Positions 35,829 to 45,186 of a stretch of DNA of 64,000 nucleotides are shown here, piece by piece. The position numbers and the translations under genes are program-made. Below the pieces are notes generated by a model. That model saw nothing but the letters and a program-made list of their open reading frames with translations, made no database searches and was not told the origin of the DNA. The stretch is from Pontibacter cellulosilyticus (lineage in GTDB: Bacteria > Bacteroidota > Bacteroidia > Cytophagales > Hymenobacteraceae). Position 1 is the first letter of the stretch. Each line of letters begins with the position of its first letter. The stretch spans positions 1 to 64,000 of the forward strand of contig NZ_JACRVF010000005.1 of NCBI RefSeq assembly GCF_014306105.1. Reading direction: 5' to 3'.

Positions 35829-38066
35829 CTAATCAAGCTTCTTTGCCTTTAAGCGTAAGCTATTGCTAACTACGGATACGGAACTAAGTGCCATGGCTGC
35901 ACCGGCAATCATCGGGTTAAGCAGAAAGCCTGTGAACGGAAACAGCACACCTGCAGCTATCGGAATACAAATTACGTTGTAAAAGAATGCCCAGAACAGG
36001 TTCTGACGAATAGTCTTCACCGTTGCCTTTGATAGTTTAATGGCATTCGCAATCTGCTTCAAGTCAGAGCGCATCAGTGTGATACCTGCCACATCCATGG
36101 CTACGTCGGTGCCGTGTCCCATGGCTATACTTACATCGGCCAGGGCGAGTGCTTGCGCGTCGTTTATGCCGTCTCCCACCATGGCTACTATCTTACCCTC
36201 CTGCTGCAACTGCTTGATAAACTCTCCTTTATCGCTTGGCAACAGTTCAGCCTTGTAGTTTGTGATACCAACCTGTTTTGATACCGCAGCGGCTGTTTGC
36301 TTGTTGTCCCCTGTCAGCATGTACAGTTCGATTCCTGCATCCAGCATGGCTTTTATACCCTCTGCAGCTGTTGGCTTAATAGGATCGCTTACTGCAAATA
36401 CTGCCAAGGCCTGTGTAGCATCTGCAAAGTATATAACTGTTTTCGCCTCCTCCTGTAGCTGCATGGCAGCCATTTTCAGGTGCTCCGGAAGTATAACCTT
36501 ATGCTCCTGCAGCAGCTTTTCGTTACCGGCATAGTAGCGTGTACCGTCAAAGTCAGCCTCTATGCCCTGCCCTGTCAGGCTGCTGAAGTAGTTTAGCTGT
36601 AGCGTTGTCTGCCCCTGCTCTTTGTAGTAAGTATAAATGGCCTGTGCAATTGGATGCTCCGACTGTGACTCCATGGAGTAGAAGATCTGCTCTGCCTGTT
36701 GCTTCTCGGCCACATTTTCAGCCCAGATCACATCTGTTACAGTAGGCTTGCCCAACGTGATCGTACCTGTTTTATCAAGTATAACGGCGTTCACATGCTG
36801 TGCACGTTCAAGGCTCTCAGCATCTTTTATAAGTATACCCTGCTCCGCTCCGCGGCCTACTCCTACCATGATGGCTGTTGGCGTTGCCAGACCAAGCGCA
36901 CAAGGGCAGGCAATTACCAGCACCGAAATCGTAGATAGCAGTGCCTCCGTTAAGTATGCCTCGCCACCAAGTATAATCCAGGCGGCAAATGTAAGTATGG
37001 CAATGCCCAGCACAATTGGTACAAAGATGCCGGCAATTTTATCCACCAGTTTCTGCACTGGTGCCTTACTGCCCTGCGCCTCCTGCACCAGTTTAATGAT
37101 ATGGGCCAGCATGGTTTGGCCACCTGTTTTCTGTGCAGTTAGCTGTACACTACCTTTCTGGTTGATGGTACCGGCATAAACGGTATCTCCAGCCTGCTTT
37201 TGCACCGGCAACGGCTCACCGCTCAACATACTTTCATTCACGTAAGTAGATCCGGCTATTACTTCTCCGTCTACAGGCACCCGCTCTCCAGGCAGTAGCA
37301 ATACTGTATCGCCAATACGCACCTCTTCCGTTTTTATCTCCAGTTCTGTGCCGCCGCGAAGTATACGAACCGTTTTAGGCTGCATGCCCATCAGCTTTTT
37401 AATGGCTGCAGAACTACGGTTTTTGGCACTCTCTTCTAAGTATTTGCCCAAAAGTATGAATGCGATGATCACAGCCACTGCCTCGAAGTATACATGCGGC
37501 ATTAGTCCCCTGCTTAAAAAGAATTCCGGGTAAATCGTGTTGAAGGCGCTGAAGATAAAGGCAATGCCTGTACTTAGAGCCACCAGCGTATCCATGTTTG
37601 CCCTAAAATGCTTTGCCTGGGCCCATGCCCCTACAAAAAACCGCTGCCCGGCCCAAAATAGAACAGGTATGGTAAGTATAAACATGGCCCAATTACCCCA
37701 GGTAAAGGTGTCGTGGAAGAACATGCCCAGCACAAATACCGGAGCAGCCAGTATAATGGCACCGATGGTTTTGCGCTTCAGATCGGCCAGCGCCTTCGCC
37801 TGCCTTTCCTCTAGTTCGTCCTGTGTGGTATCCTCCACCAGCAATTCGAAACCAATTTCCTGAACGGTATCTTTAAGTTTTGCGGGAGAGGTAACATCAG
37901 GTGCATAAGTAACCTGTACCGTTTTAGCAGCAAAATTCACGTTGGCTTCGTTTACTCCATCAGTAGCCTTTAACATGCTCTCGATGCTGCTGGCACAAGA
38001 GGCACAGGTCATTCCCTCTACCGGAAAGCTGGCCCTAGTAAGTTTTTTATCTTTTAGCTCTGCCAT
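35829..38066 (-). CDS. copA: Copper-exporting P1B-type ATPase
   Basis: 745 residues from the ATG at 38066. A GTG at 38105 opens the frame earlier, but it lies upstream of the candidate -7 element (38089-38096) and adds residues unlike the family. One N-terminal HMA domain with GMTCASC (about 16-22) is followed by membrane segments, the actuator domain with SGEPLPV, the CPCALGLATP metal-transport segment, the phosphorylation site DKTGTIT (D431), the SEHPIA nucleotide-binding motif and MVGDGINDAQAL. These mark a Cu(I) exporter (PIB-1). It is followed by its CopZ-like chaperone. Confidence 0.93.
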   Translation of the reverse strand: MAELKDKKLTRASFPVEGMTCASCASSIESMLKATDGVNEANVNFAAKTVQVTYAPDVTSPAKLKDTVQEIGFELLVEDTTQDELEERQAKALADLKRKTIGAIILAAPVFVLGMFFHDTFTWGNWAMFILTIPVLFWAGQRFFVGAWAQAKHFRANMDTLVALSTGIAFIFSAFNTIYPEFFLSRGLMPHVYFEAVAVIIAFILLGKYLEESAKNRSSAAIKKLMGMQPKTVRILRGGTELEIKTEEVRIGDTVLLLPGERVPVDGEVIAGSTYVNESMLSGEPLPVQKQAGDTVYAGTINQKGSVQLTAQKTGGQTMLAHIIKLVQEAQGSKAPVQKLVDKIAGIFVPIVLGIAILTFAAWIILGGEAYLTEALLSTISVLVIACPCALGLATPTAIMVGVGRGAEQGILIKDAESLERAQHVNAVILDKTGTITLGKPTVTDVIWAENVAEKQQAEQIFYSMESQSEHPIAQAIYTYYKEQGQTTLQLNYFSSLTGQGIEADFDGTRYYAGNEKLLQEHKVILPEHLKMAAMQLQEEAKTVIYFADATQALAVFAVSDPIKPTAAEGIKAMLDAGIELYMLTGDNKQTAAAVSKQVGITNYKAELLPSDKGEFIKQLQQEGKIVAMVGDGINDAQALALADVSIAMGHGTDVAMDVAGITLMRSDLKQIANAIKLSKATVKTIRQNLFWAFFYNVICIPIAAGVLFPFTGFLLNPMIAGAAMALSSVSVVSNSLRLKAKKLD

Positions 38067-38088
38067 TGTTGTGTTCCATTTTACATTA

Positions 38089-38096
38089 CAAAGGTA
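38089..38096 (-). promoter_or_regulatory. Candidate -7 element of copA
   Basis: On the minus strand it reads TACCTTTG, an exact match to the Bacteroidota TAnnTTTG consensus, 22 nt before the chosen ATG. A TTG at the usual -33 spacing is not seen. Confidence 0.5.
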
Positions 38097-38334
38097 GCAA
38101 GGCACCTAAGCCTATGTATTACACAATTACGAGCATCCGTTACATATTCTTTAAAATTAGGGTAGTTCACCCGTGTTTTGGCACTTTGCGCAGAAATCCA
38201 TAGCACTTTCAGGGCAGTAACCGGAACTAAAATTATTTTTTTAAGCTTAATTAGGACCGGCTTTTTGCATGGAGAAGGTATTTTGACTTACCTTGGACAG
38301 TAATTGCCGGTACCCAACTAATAGCCAAAACCTA

Positions 38335-41300
38335 ATGCATACTTCTCCAGGAAATAAGAAGCTTATTTTCAGTGGCCATCGTGACTATACTGTAAACCTT
38401 GTAGTTATTATTTTTACAGTGTTGGCTGTTTTACTGGTAGGGGTTGGCACTGTTTCTTTTGTTGGCGCCCGCGAAATTGAGAAAAATTATAGCCTGCACC
38501 TTTCTAAAACAATAGAGAAGCTGGAGTTAGTTAACCAACTTCATCTTAACAATGATAATGTAAGGTCGCTGATTACAGATCTGACAACACCTGAAAATAA
38601 GAACAGATCTGGTGTTTCAGCTCAACTTAAGGCTGCACACGATGAAAACACGAGGTTAATCAAAAAGCTAAACGATATAGTTGTTCTGAAGGAAAACAAA
38701 AAAATACTTCGCCAGCTTATAGTTTACCGCCAGTCATACTACACCCATACAGACAGCATTACCACGCTCGCCCTGAATGGCAGGATTTACGGAGCCAAGC
38801 TATATAGCGATCTTTACCTTGCTCCTGTCGATGATCAGCACCAGTTACTTCTGAATAGGCTAAGTGCCAATTTTCAGAAAGTTGTTGATGAGCGTGACAC
38901 CCAGGCAGCCCAACTCCTGGCTTCATTCGTTGATTATCAAGAAATTATACTTGCACTTATCTTAATTGCTACTGCCTGCTCCATATTTTTAATACAATAC
39001 CTGTTCAGAAAGCTAAAGCGCGAGAACCTTGATTTGAGCAACGAAATAACGATCAGGCAGGAATTACAGAATGAGTTATTCAAGAGCCAGCATATCTATA
39101 AAACGCTTTTCGACAGCAACCCAATCCCTATGTGGATTTATGACTTTAAGACGCTCCGTATTCTTAAAGCAAATAATGCGGCATCTGAAGTATACGGCTA
39201 TACACTTGAGGAATTCCTGGAAATAAAAATTTCAGACTTAAAACTGGAAAGTGACCTGGAGCACTACTTCAATAACATCCTTTCTAACCCTAAACAGCAC
39301 AGTGTATTTCAAAATATTAAGCATAAGCGCAAAGACGGAAGCGAATTTAGGGTGGAGGTACACTCGCACGCTTTACCAGAGGAAGACAACATTTGCCCCA
39401 GGTTAGTAGTGGCTGTAAACGTTGACGAACAATTTATGGCCCACGAAAAAATTGAGCGCAACGAAATGCAATTACGAGAGATCAGCTCTAGCATACCCGG
39501 AGCTGTATATCAGTTCCGGATGACAAAAGAGCTGAAGTATAGCTTTCCTTTTGTGAGTGCTGGTATTCAGAAACTATATGGCGTTACACCAGAGGAGATA
39601 TATGAAACACCTTCTATTGCCTATAAAAATGTGCACCCAGAAGATGTAGAAGCTATTAAACGCACTACCCTGGATTCTTATATAGAACTGAAGCCTTGGA
39701 TACATGAGTTCAGGGTATGGCAGGCAGAGCACAAAAAATACCTGTGGGTGCGCGGACATAGCCTACCTACAAAGCGCAGCGACGGCAGTGTGCAGTGGAA
39801 TGGTACCTTCATTGATATCACCAATCAAAAGGAGGCACAGGAGGAACTAGTGAAGAACGAAGCAAATCTTAAAGCGCTTCTCGACAGCTCTAATAAAGCC
39901 ATTTTCTTACTGGATGCTGATCTATTGGTAATGTCGTTCAATAAAGTAGCCGCGGATTACGTACTCAGCGAATGCCAGATAACACTAACTGCCTCACAAG
40001 ATTTATGTCAGATTTTTGATAAAGACTTGTTCCCTGATTTGAAAGAAGATCATGCAATGGCTATGCAGGGACATGAAATTTCATTTGAAACAGGCACTGC
40101 CGGCAAGTGGTATGAGATAGCCTATAAACCAGCCATCAGCAAAGATAATCAAGTGTTGGCGGTAGCACTGAGTATACATGATATTACAGAGCAACGCGAT
40201 ATAATCGAGGCAATCCGTAAAAGTGAGGCGCAGCTCACAAAGGCACAAACACTTACCAAGTTAGGTAGTTGGGAATACGATATCGAAAACAAAATCTTAA
40301 GCACATCGGAGTCACTGTGCGAGATATACGGATTGCCCACCGGAACAACATCACTACCTTATAGTCATTTTGAGTCTTTGTATCATCCAGACGATGCAGA
40401 ACTGCCTTCTATCCAATTTCAGAAGGCTGCTGCTGGCGAGTCCAGTATGACGTTTGACCATCGGATAGTTCTGAAGAACGGACAGTTAAGGCATTTACAT
40501 ACCGTAGGTGAGATTCTCCATAATTTGGAAGGTAAACCTGTAAAAATTTCCGGCGCAACACAGGATATAACAGAGCTCAAGCTAAAAGAGCAAGAGTTGA
40601 TCGAGGCTAAAGAAAAGCTGCAGGCTACCTTGGAGAACATTCCTGAAATTATCTTTTCAACGGATGCACGGCACACATTTACTTATATAAGTCCTCAGGT
40701 ACAGACAATAACAGGATACAGAGAGGCAGACCTGCTTGGAAACCCCGAAAGTTGGAAAACAATTGTACATCAAGATGATATTGAGCAGGTTTTAAACCAT
40801 GTAACCCCAGCGTTGCTGCTTGGCAACAAGCTACAGTATGAGCTAAGAATTGTGACAAAAGAGGGCGCAACAAAGTGGATTGAACTTCGCTGTTCTCCTG
40901 TTCTGGATGCAAATAATAAGCTGCTGCGAACAGATGGATCGGCTGCTGATATTACTGATAAAAAGCTGGAGGAGGTACGCCGTATGTTGCTAACTGAGCA
41001 GTTGCAAAAGCAAAATCACCACTTGCAGCAGTTTACCTATATTGTATCGCACAATCTGCGCGCGCCTATTGCAAACATTATAGGACTTACCTCTATTTAT
41101 GACCACAGAAGGCCGGAGGCAGTACTTAATCAGCGCGTAATCGATAATTTAACAAAATCGGCACAGCTTTTGGACAGTACCATCCGGGACCTGAATGACA
41201 TCCTTAGCATCAGGAACCAGATAAACGAAAGCAAAGAGGTAGTAGACTTCAACCAGACGCTGGAGCACATTATTGCGAGTGTTGCGGGTACGGCCGGTTC

Positions 41301-41688
41301 AGAAGAGGCAGATATAGACAGTGATTTCAGTCAGGCCCCCGATATTATTGCTATAAGGAGCTATGTGTACAGTATTATGCTTAACTTAGTGACAAATGCA
41401 ATAAAATACCGTTCGGAGGCCAGAAAACTAAAGTTGCAACTTAGAACTTTTAGAGTACTTGATTATATTTGTCTCGAAGTCCAGGACAACGGCCAGGGAA
41501 TTAACATGGAGCAAAATAAAGACAAGATCTTCGGCCTCTATAAACGGTTTCATCAACATCAGGAAGGCAAAGGAATTGGCCTGCACCTTGTAAAAACACA
41601 GGCTGAACTTTTAGGCGGCAAGGTGGAAGTAGACAGTGAACCAGATCTGGGAAGTAAATTTAAAGTGTATTTAAAGCATCAAGTGTAG
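38335..41688 (+). CDS. Multi-PAS sensor histidine kinase
   Basis: 1117 residues from the ATG at 38335; an earlier TTG at 38293 is less likely. Two membrane segments (about 20-40 and 200-225) enclose a helical extracytoplasmic domain of the CHASE3/four-helix kind. Several PAS domains follow (from about 255 to 890, at least four, with EEFLEIKISDLK, ITEQRDI and DITELK type ends). The HisKA segment has the phosphorylation site SHNLRAP (H906). HATPase_c follows with NLVTNAIKYRS, DNGQGI and GKGIGLHLVK. The signal is unknown. The single-domain response regulator 2 nt downstream is the expected partner. Confidence 0.92.
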   Translation: MHTSPGNKKLIFSGHRDYTVNLVVIIFTVLAVLLVGVGTVSFVGAREIEKNYSLHLSKTIEKLELVNQLHLNNDNVRSLITDLTTPENKNRSGVSAQLKAAHDENTRLIKKLNDIVVLKENKKILRQLIVYRQSYYTHTDSITTLALNGRIYGAKLYSDLYLAPVDDQHQLLLNRLSANFQKVVDERDTQAAQLLASFVDYQEIILALILIATACSIFLIQYLFRKLKRENLDLSNEITIRQELQNELFKSQHIYKTLFDSNPIPMWIYDFKTLRILKANNAASEVYGYTLEEFLEIKISDLKLESDLEHYFNNILSNPKQHSVFQNIKHKRKDGSEFRVEVHSHALPEEDNICPRLVVAVNVDEQFMAHEKIERNEMQLREISSSIPGAVYQFRMTKELKYSFPFVSAGIQKLYGVTPEEIYETPSIAYKNVHPEDVEAIKRTTLDSYIELKPWIHEFRVWQAEHKKYLWVRGHSLPTKRSDGSVQWNGTFIDITNQKEAQEELVKNEANLKALLDSSNKAIFLLDADLLVMSFNKVAADYVLSECQITLTASQDLCQIFDKDLFPDLKEDHAMAMQGHEISFETGTAGKWYEIAYKPAISKDNQVLAVALSIHDITEQRDIIEAIRKSEAQLTKAQTLTKLGSWEYDIENKILSTSESLCEIYGLPTGTTSLPYSHFESLYHPDDAELPSIQFQKAAAGESSMTFDHRIVLKNGQLRHLHTVGEILHNLEGKPVKISGATQDITELKLKEQELIEAKEKLQATLENIPEIIFSTDARHTFTYISPQVQTITGYREADLLGNPESWKTIVHQDDIEQVLNHVTPALLLGNKLQYELRIVTKEGATKWIELRCSPVLDANNKLLRTDGSAADITDKKLEEVRRMLLTEQLQKQNHHLQQFTYIVSHNLRAPIANIIGLTSIYDHRRPEAVLNQRVIDNLTKSAQLLDSTIRDLNDILSIRNQINESKEVVDFNQTLEHIIASVAGTAGSEEADIDSDFSQAPDIIAIRSYVYSIMLNLVTNAIKYRSEARKLKLQLRTFRVLDYICLEVQDNGQGINMEQNKDKIFGLYKRFHQHQEGKGIGLHLVKTQAELLGGKVEVDSEPDLGSKFKVYLKHQV

Positions 41689-41690
41689 AA

Positions 41691-42107
41691 ATGAATACAT
41701 TGAGACGGGTTGTATTGATAGATGATGATCAGGTTAGTAATTTTGTGTGCGAAAGCATCATTAAAGGTGAGCGATTTGCAGATGAGGTGATTAGCTTTGA
41801 GTGGGCTCAGGATGCGCTGGATTACCTGCAGCATACCTGCACAGAAGACCCCAGCAATTTTCCAGATCTTATTTTCCTTGACATTAACATGCCGGGCATG
41901 GATGGATGGGCTTTTATCCAGGAATACAGAAAGCTATCTGAGAACGTAACGCACAGCTGCAGTCTGTTTATGCTATCATCCGCTGTAGACAGGAAAGATA
42001 TCATCTGTGCGAAAAGCCATATAGAAGTGAAAGATTTTTTCTCCAAACCACTTTCACCAGAGATATTGGCTATTATCAAAGAAGAGTTTATTGCAGAACA
42101 GCAGTAA
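41691..42107 (+). CDS. Single-domain response regulator
   Basis: 138 residues, receiver domain only. The acidic pair DDD at 11-13, phospho-acceptor D64 in FLDINMPGMDGW, and the conserved Lys in FFSKPLS are present. With no output domain, it works by protein contact, for example in a phosphorelay. The start lies 2 nt after the kinase stop, so the pair is co-translated. Confidence 0.92.
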   Translation: MNTLRRVVLIDDDQVSNFVCESIIKGERFADEVISFEWAQDALDYLQHTCTEDPSNFPDLIFLDINMPGMDGWAFIQEYRKLSENVTHSCSLFMLSSAVDRKDIICAKSHIEVKDFFSKPLSPEILAIIKEEFIAEQQ

Positions 42108-42133
42108 TATTGCAGTTATCAAAAATTAAAAAA

Positions 42134-42151
42134 GGGAGCTTACAGGCTCCC
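42134..42151. terminator. Bidirectional terminator
   Basis: GGGAGC (42134-42139) pairs with GCTCCC (42146-42151) around a 6-nt loop, with an A run before and TTTTATTTTT after. It separates the response regulator from the convergent gene at 42160. Confidence 0.8.
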
Positions 42152-42159
42152 TTTTATTT

Positions 42160-42525
42160 TTAGCGGCGGCTATAATCCGCGTCGTCTGGTTTTTCTTTGT
42201 CTTCCCCTAAAGGCTGGTCTCCCCTCCTTATACCGGCCACATTATCGTCCATGCCAGTATCGCTGCCTTCGTATTCAAAGCCGGGGCCCTGAGCAAATTC
42301 CTCTACACTTTTTGAGTTGTTGCCTCCATATCCGGTAGTTTCATTTCCCTCAATTTTTAGGTTCTCAAGTTTATCCTTTTGTCCGGGACGTTCTGTAATG
42401 CCCCCGGGTCCAATATTGCGCTTTGCAGATGGATCAGGGTGATTCCCTAGAGATACTCGCTTGTTGTAGTCACTGTTTATATTGTCAAGATCATCACGAT
42501 CTCTTTCATCTTTATTCGTAGCCAT
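42160..42525 (-). CDS. Small hydrophilic protein of unknown function
   Basis: 121 residues from the ATG at 42525; an ATG at 42600 would add 25 residues. It is strongly charged and polar, rich in Asp, Asn, Gly and Lys, without signal peptide, membrane segment or cysteine, and is probably largely disordered. Motifs such as GPGGITERPGQKDKLEN and a Tyr-Gly-Gly-Asn segment are not ones I can assign. Base composition and strand context support a real gene, and a terminator follows it. Confidence 0.55.
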   Translation of the reverse strand: MATNKDERDRDDLDNINSDYNKRVSLGNHPDPSAKRNIGPGGITERPGQKDKLENLKIEGNETTGYGGNNSKSVEEFAQGPGFEYEGSDTGMDDNVAGIRRGDQPLGEDKEKPDDADYSRR

Positions 42526-42617
42526 AATTTTAAATTTAGTTACTGTTTTAGTATACGCTGCCCACTCGTTGGTGTTCGAAGGGGTACTTATACTTAACAT
42601 AAATTTACAGCCTATGT

Positions 42618-43367
42618 TTACTCTACACTTTCATTCAGTGCCCAGTTATAGGTATAGTAACCTACCTTATTCTGCTTCGGAATGGGCTTATTTCTATACT
42701 TATTGATGTAGGCAAGTATACCCGGCGCCTCTGCCAGAAAGTCAGCTTCGTACCATTTAAATATTTCAGACACTTGTACCTGTTTCGGCTGCACTTTCAT
42801 GAAGGTTGAGTTATTTAATGCCAGCCGTGTTTGCGCTTCCAGTTGCTTTTCAACTAGTTCGGGTGTATAGGCTTCATCTAAAAGCGGCGGGCATGATTTT
42901 GCGGCACATACAAGGGCAAAATGTATGCGGGCATCTTTATAAGGTAAAAGGAGTTTCTTTTTTTCTAGCTCATTAAGCGTTAGGTACTCACCTGCCACTT
43001 TATACTTTTGCTTATCAAAGAAGCCCGGCACATCTATCACCGACTTTAGCGGATAATGCTCCATCACCTGCCTCAACACCAGCACATTGTATGCATTTAT
43101 ATAGAAGGCTTTTTTCTCGGCACCAGATGCCTTACTCAGGTCATAAGCTGCGATCTGCTTTGCTAACTGCTCCAGCCTGGGCACGTCTTGCTGTAAAGCC
43201 TTATACTTTACCTGCCCATCTTTTACATACTTTTGAAGCAGGTTAGTAACAGAAGTATAAAAACTGCCTTGTTGCCTCATTTCATAAGAAGCAGTGCTCT
43301 TATTGCTGCCATCTACAGTTGTAACAGCGCCAAACAGCAACACATACAGGAAGAGTAATCTAAACAT
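42618..43367 (-). CDS. DUF547 domain protein, exported
   Basis: 249 residues, ATG start at 43367. The N-terminal signal peptide (LLFLYVLLFGAVTTVDG) is followed by the DUF547 domain with KKAFYINAYNVLVLRQVMEHYP, a long loop and HFALVCAAKSCPPLL, including the conserved Cys region. The function of the family is not established. It is divergent from the His-tailed small membrane protein gene at 43502. Confidence 0.88.
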   Translation of the reverse strand: MFRLLFLYVLLFGAVTTVDGSNKSTASYEMRQQGSFYTSVTNLLQKYVKDGQVKYKALQQDVPRLEQLAKQIAAYDLSKASGAEKKAFYINAYNVLVLRQVMEHYPLKSVIDVPGFFDKQKYKVAGEYLTLNELEKKKLLLPYKDARIHFALVCAAKSCPPLLDEAYTPELVEKQLEAQTRLALNNSTFMKVQPKQVQVSEIFKWYEADFLAEAPGILAYINKYRNKPIPKQNKVGYYTYNWALNESVE

Positions 43368-43420
43368 AGTATCCGGGAATAATGGTCGTGGTATTTATAA
43401 CAACAACTGCACCGTTCTGT

Positions 43421-43428
43421 TATATTTG
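43421..43428 (+). promoter_or_regulatory. Candidate -7 element
   Basis: TATATTTG matches TAnnTTTG, 73 nt before the ATG of the small membrane protein gene at 43502. No TTG is seen at -33. Confidence 0.4.
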
Positions 43429-43501
43429 CCCAAATTTTCAGGTTTATGGCACCAGAAACTGCTCTAAACTGTTAGCACCCTAAGATACAAACAGCATCAA
43501 C

Positions 43502-43729
43502 ATGAAATTATCAAAAATTTACGACCCAAGGGAAATGAACTCCTACCAGTTTGTTGCAGCCACTGGGTTTGTAATGACTTTAGTAGCACATATAATCCTG
43601 ATGCTGATCGGTAAGAGTATTGAGAACTTTATGGCGCTGTATGCCTGCTGGACCGTATTTTTTATACTTGGCGCCATAGCCAACTATAACAGCAAACCCG
43701 GGGACCACGATCACCACCACCACCACTAA
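43502..43729 (+). CDS. Small two-helix membrane protein with His-rich tail
   Basis: 75 residues, ATG start at 43502. Two membrane segments (about 18-36 and 44-60) are followed by a tail ending GDHDHHHHH, which could bind zinc, nickel or copper. It is not recognised as a named family. The promoter candidate at 43421 and the terminator at 43769 make it a single-gene transcript. Confidence 0.7.
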   Translation: MKLSKIYDPREMNSYQFVAATGFVMTLVAHIILMLIGKSIENFMALYACWTVFFILGAIANYNSKPGDHDHHHHH

Positions 43730-43768
43730 CAGCTATACTAAGTTTATATTTTCAAGCTTGTACAAAGC

Positions 43769-43798
43769 AAAAGGCCCGCAGATAGTCTGCAGGCCTTT
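43769..43798. terminator. Bidirectional terminator
   Basis: AAAGGCC plus GCAGA pairs with TCTGC plus GGCCTTT around a TAG loop, with one unpaired base on each side, between convergent genes ending at 43729 and 43820. Confidence 0.75.
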
Positions 43799-43819
43799 CA
43801 AATCAATTCACTTAAACAA

Positions 43820-44923
43820 TTATCTGACTAAAATCTTTTTGGTGTGGTAGCGCTTGCCCTGCGCGATCTGCAGAAAGTATAAGCCTTTGCCGAAAGGTCT
43901 CAGATCTATCTCTTTCTCGTATTCGCCGCTGAGCTTTTCGATAGTATCCACAAAAACCTCCTGCCCTTTGCTGTCGAGCACGCGGACTACAGTAGTACCT
44001 TTGTTTTCCGGCTTAAATCGCAGGTTAAACCTGCCATCATTCGGATTTGGATAATACTCTATCTGCTCCAGTTCCAGTTCTTCCTTAGGCTTAGTTTCTA
44101 CGGGTGTGCCTGTTTTTTTAAGAGCAGAAACATCCTCTGTAGTCAAATCCTTTACTGTAACAATTCTCTTAAGTATAATTGTTACCTCTCCATCTTCCGT
44201 TCTTTTGAACTGCTGGTCTGTTTTACTTTCTTTTAATTTGTAAACGATCACTTCCCTCTTTGTGGTGGTGTCACCATAAACTTTACCAGGCCTCAGTATT
44301 AAGGCGTCACCGTGGGTCTTGTCAACAATAACCCGCTCAATTCTGGCTGGTTTTATATGGGCAATACTATCTCCACGTTCAAACCGGAAAACGCGTACAG
44401 AGTCGGTGCTGCTGCTTGCAATAACAGATGCGTTCAGCCTTCTGTACTGCGCGCCCCTACGTATTGTAAAAGTGTCTAACACAGCAGTTTTAAGTGTCCC
44501 CGTACGAATCAGTTCCTGTACAATAGAGTCGCCTTCCATTCTGTTTAACTTTTTTACAAGCTCTTCTTTTTCAGTTTTTGTCAGATTCCCGTTTAAGCGC
44601 ATCACCCTGAATTCCTTATCATTTGTGTTTAAAGGAGCTGTATCAAATGTGATGCTGTTAAACTTTGCTGAACTTAGCCTCCTGAAAGCGGCTGTATCCA
44701 CTTTTAAACCCTTCAACCCCTGTACCAGACTTGCGTGATCTGTTATTGTTAGGGTGGTGTCAACCATAACACGCTTCCCGTCTTCCATTTTAAAATACTG
44801 GAACCTGATTTTCTTTTCGGGGCCTGTAGCGTCCTGGGCTATTGTTGTATAAAGTGGCAGCAAGGCCAACAACAGGCCAAGAACAAACTTGATAAAATTC
44901 TGAATTGCAGTAACAACGTCCAT
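43820..44923 (-). CDS. T9SS type A secreted protein of unknown function
   Basis: 367 residues from the ATG at 44923. The earlier ATG at 44953 overlaps a candidate -7 element (44951-44958), so 44923 is preferred. The signal peptide core is FVLGLLLALLPLYTTIAQ. The middle (about 40-280) is a charged, beta-rich region with Thr/Asp-rich strands that I do not recognise. The end (about 285-367) is a T9SS type A tail starting YYPNPNDGRF. It is transcribed divergently from a sensor kinase gene, and the shared region carries two phased GTTAA arrays, so common control is likely. Confidence 0.8.
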   Translation of the reverse strand: MDVVTAIQNFIKFVLGLLLALLPLYTTIAQDATGPEKKIRFQYFKMEDGKRVMVDTTLTITDHASLVQGLKGLKVDTAAFRRLSSAKFNSITFDTAPLNTNDKEFRVMRLNGNLTKTEKEELVKKLNRMEGDSIVQELIRTGTLKTAVLDTFTIRRGAQYRRLNASVIASSSTDSVRVFRFERGDSIAHIKPARIERVIVDKTHGDALILRPGKVYGDTTTKREVIVYKLKESKTDQQFKRTEDGEVTIILKRIVTVKDLTTEDVSALKKTGTPVETKPKEELELEQIEYYPNPNDGRFNLRFKPENKGTTVVRVLDSKGQEVFVDTIEKLSGEYEKEIDLRPFGKGLYFLQIAQGKRYHTKKILVR

Positions 44924-44950
44924 AACATCTGGTTTTTGATTTCTGATACT

Positions 44951-44958
44951 CAAAGGTA
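44951..44958 (-). promoter_or_regulatory. Candidate -7 element for the T9SS protein gene
   Basis: On the minus strand it reads TACCTTTG (TAnnTTTG), 28 nt before the ATG at 44923 and 22 nt from the first GTTAA array. Confidence 0.5.
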
Positions 44959-44980
44959 CGCTCAGAACCTACCGGTTATA

Positions 44981-45024
44981 GTTAAGGCTTCGTTAAAGTG
45001 TGTTAAGGAAAAGTTAAAGTTAAC
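44981..45024. promoter_or_regulatory. Array 1 of phased GTTAA units
   Basis: GTTAA occurs at 44981, 44992, 45002 and 45013 (steps 11, 10, 11), with a further GTTAAC at 45019. One helical turn per step is the layout bound by OmpR/PhoB-type regulators. It sits directly upstream of the leftward -7 element. Confidence 0.65.
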
Positions 45025-45110
45025 AACAGGCACACCCGCTCCTACCCTGCAACGGTATATGGGTTTACAAGACAATCATAAACAGACACTTATAAAATAT
45101 AAATAGAATA

Positions 45111-45147
45111 GTTAAATTGAGTTAAAATGCGTTAAAGAAAAGTTAAA
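45111..45147. promoter_or_regulatory. Array 2 of phased GTTAA units
   Basis: GTTAA occurs at 45111, 45121, 45131 and 45142 (steps 10, 10, 11). The last three units match array 1 over about 31 nt with four differences, all transitions. It lies 27 nt upstream of the rightward -7 element of the sensor kinase gene. Confidence 0.65.
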
Positions 45148-45174
45148 ATTAGAGCACTTACCGTTTCAAAAGTA

Positions 45175-45182
45175 TAAATTTG
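45175..45182 (+). promoter_or_regulatory. Candidate -7 element for the sensor kinase gene
   Basis: TAAATTTG matches TAnnTTTG and ends 4 nt before the GTG start at 45187, which would make the mRNA leaderless or nearly so. Confidence 0.4.
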
Positions 45183-45186
45183 TTAA

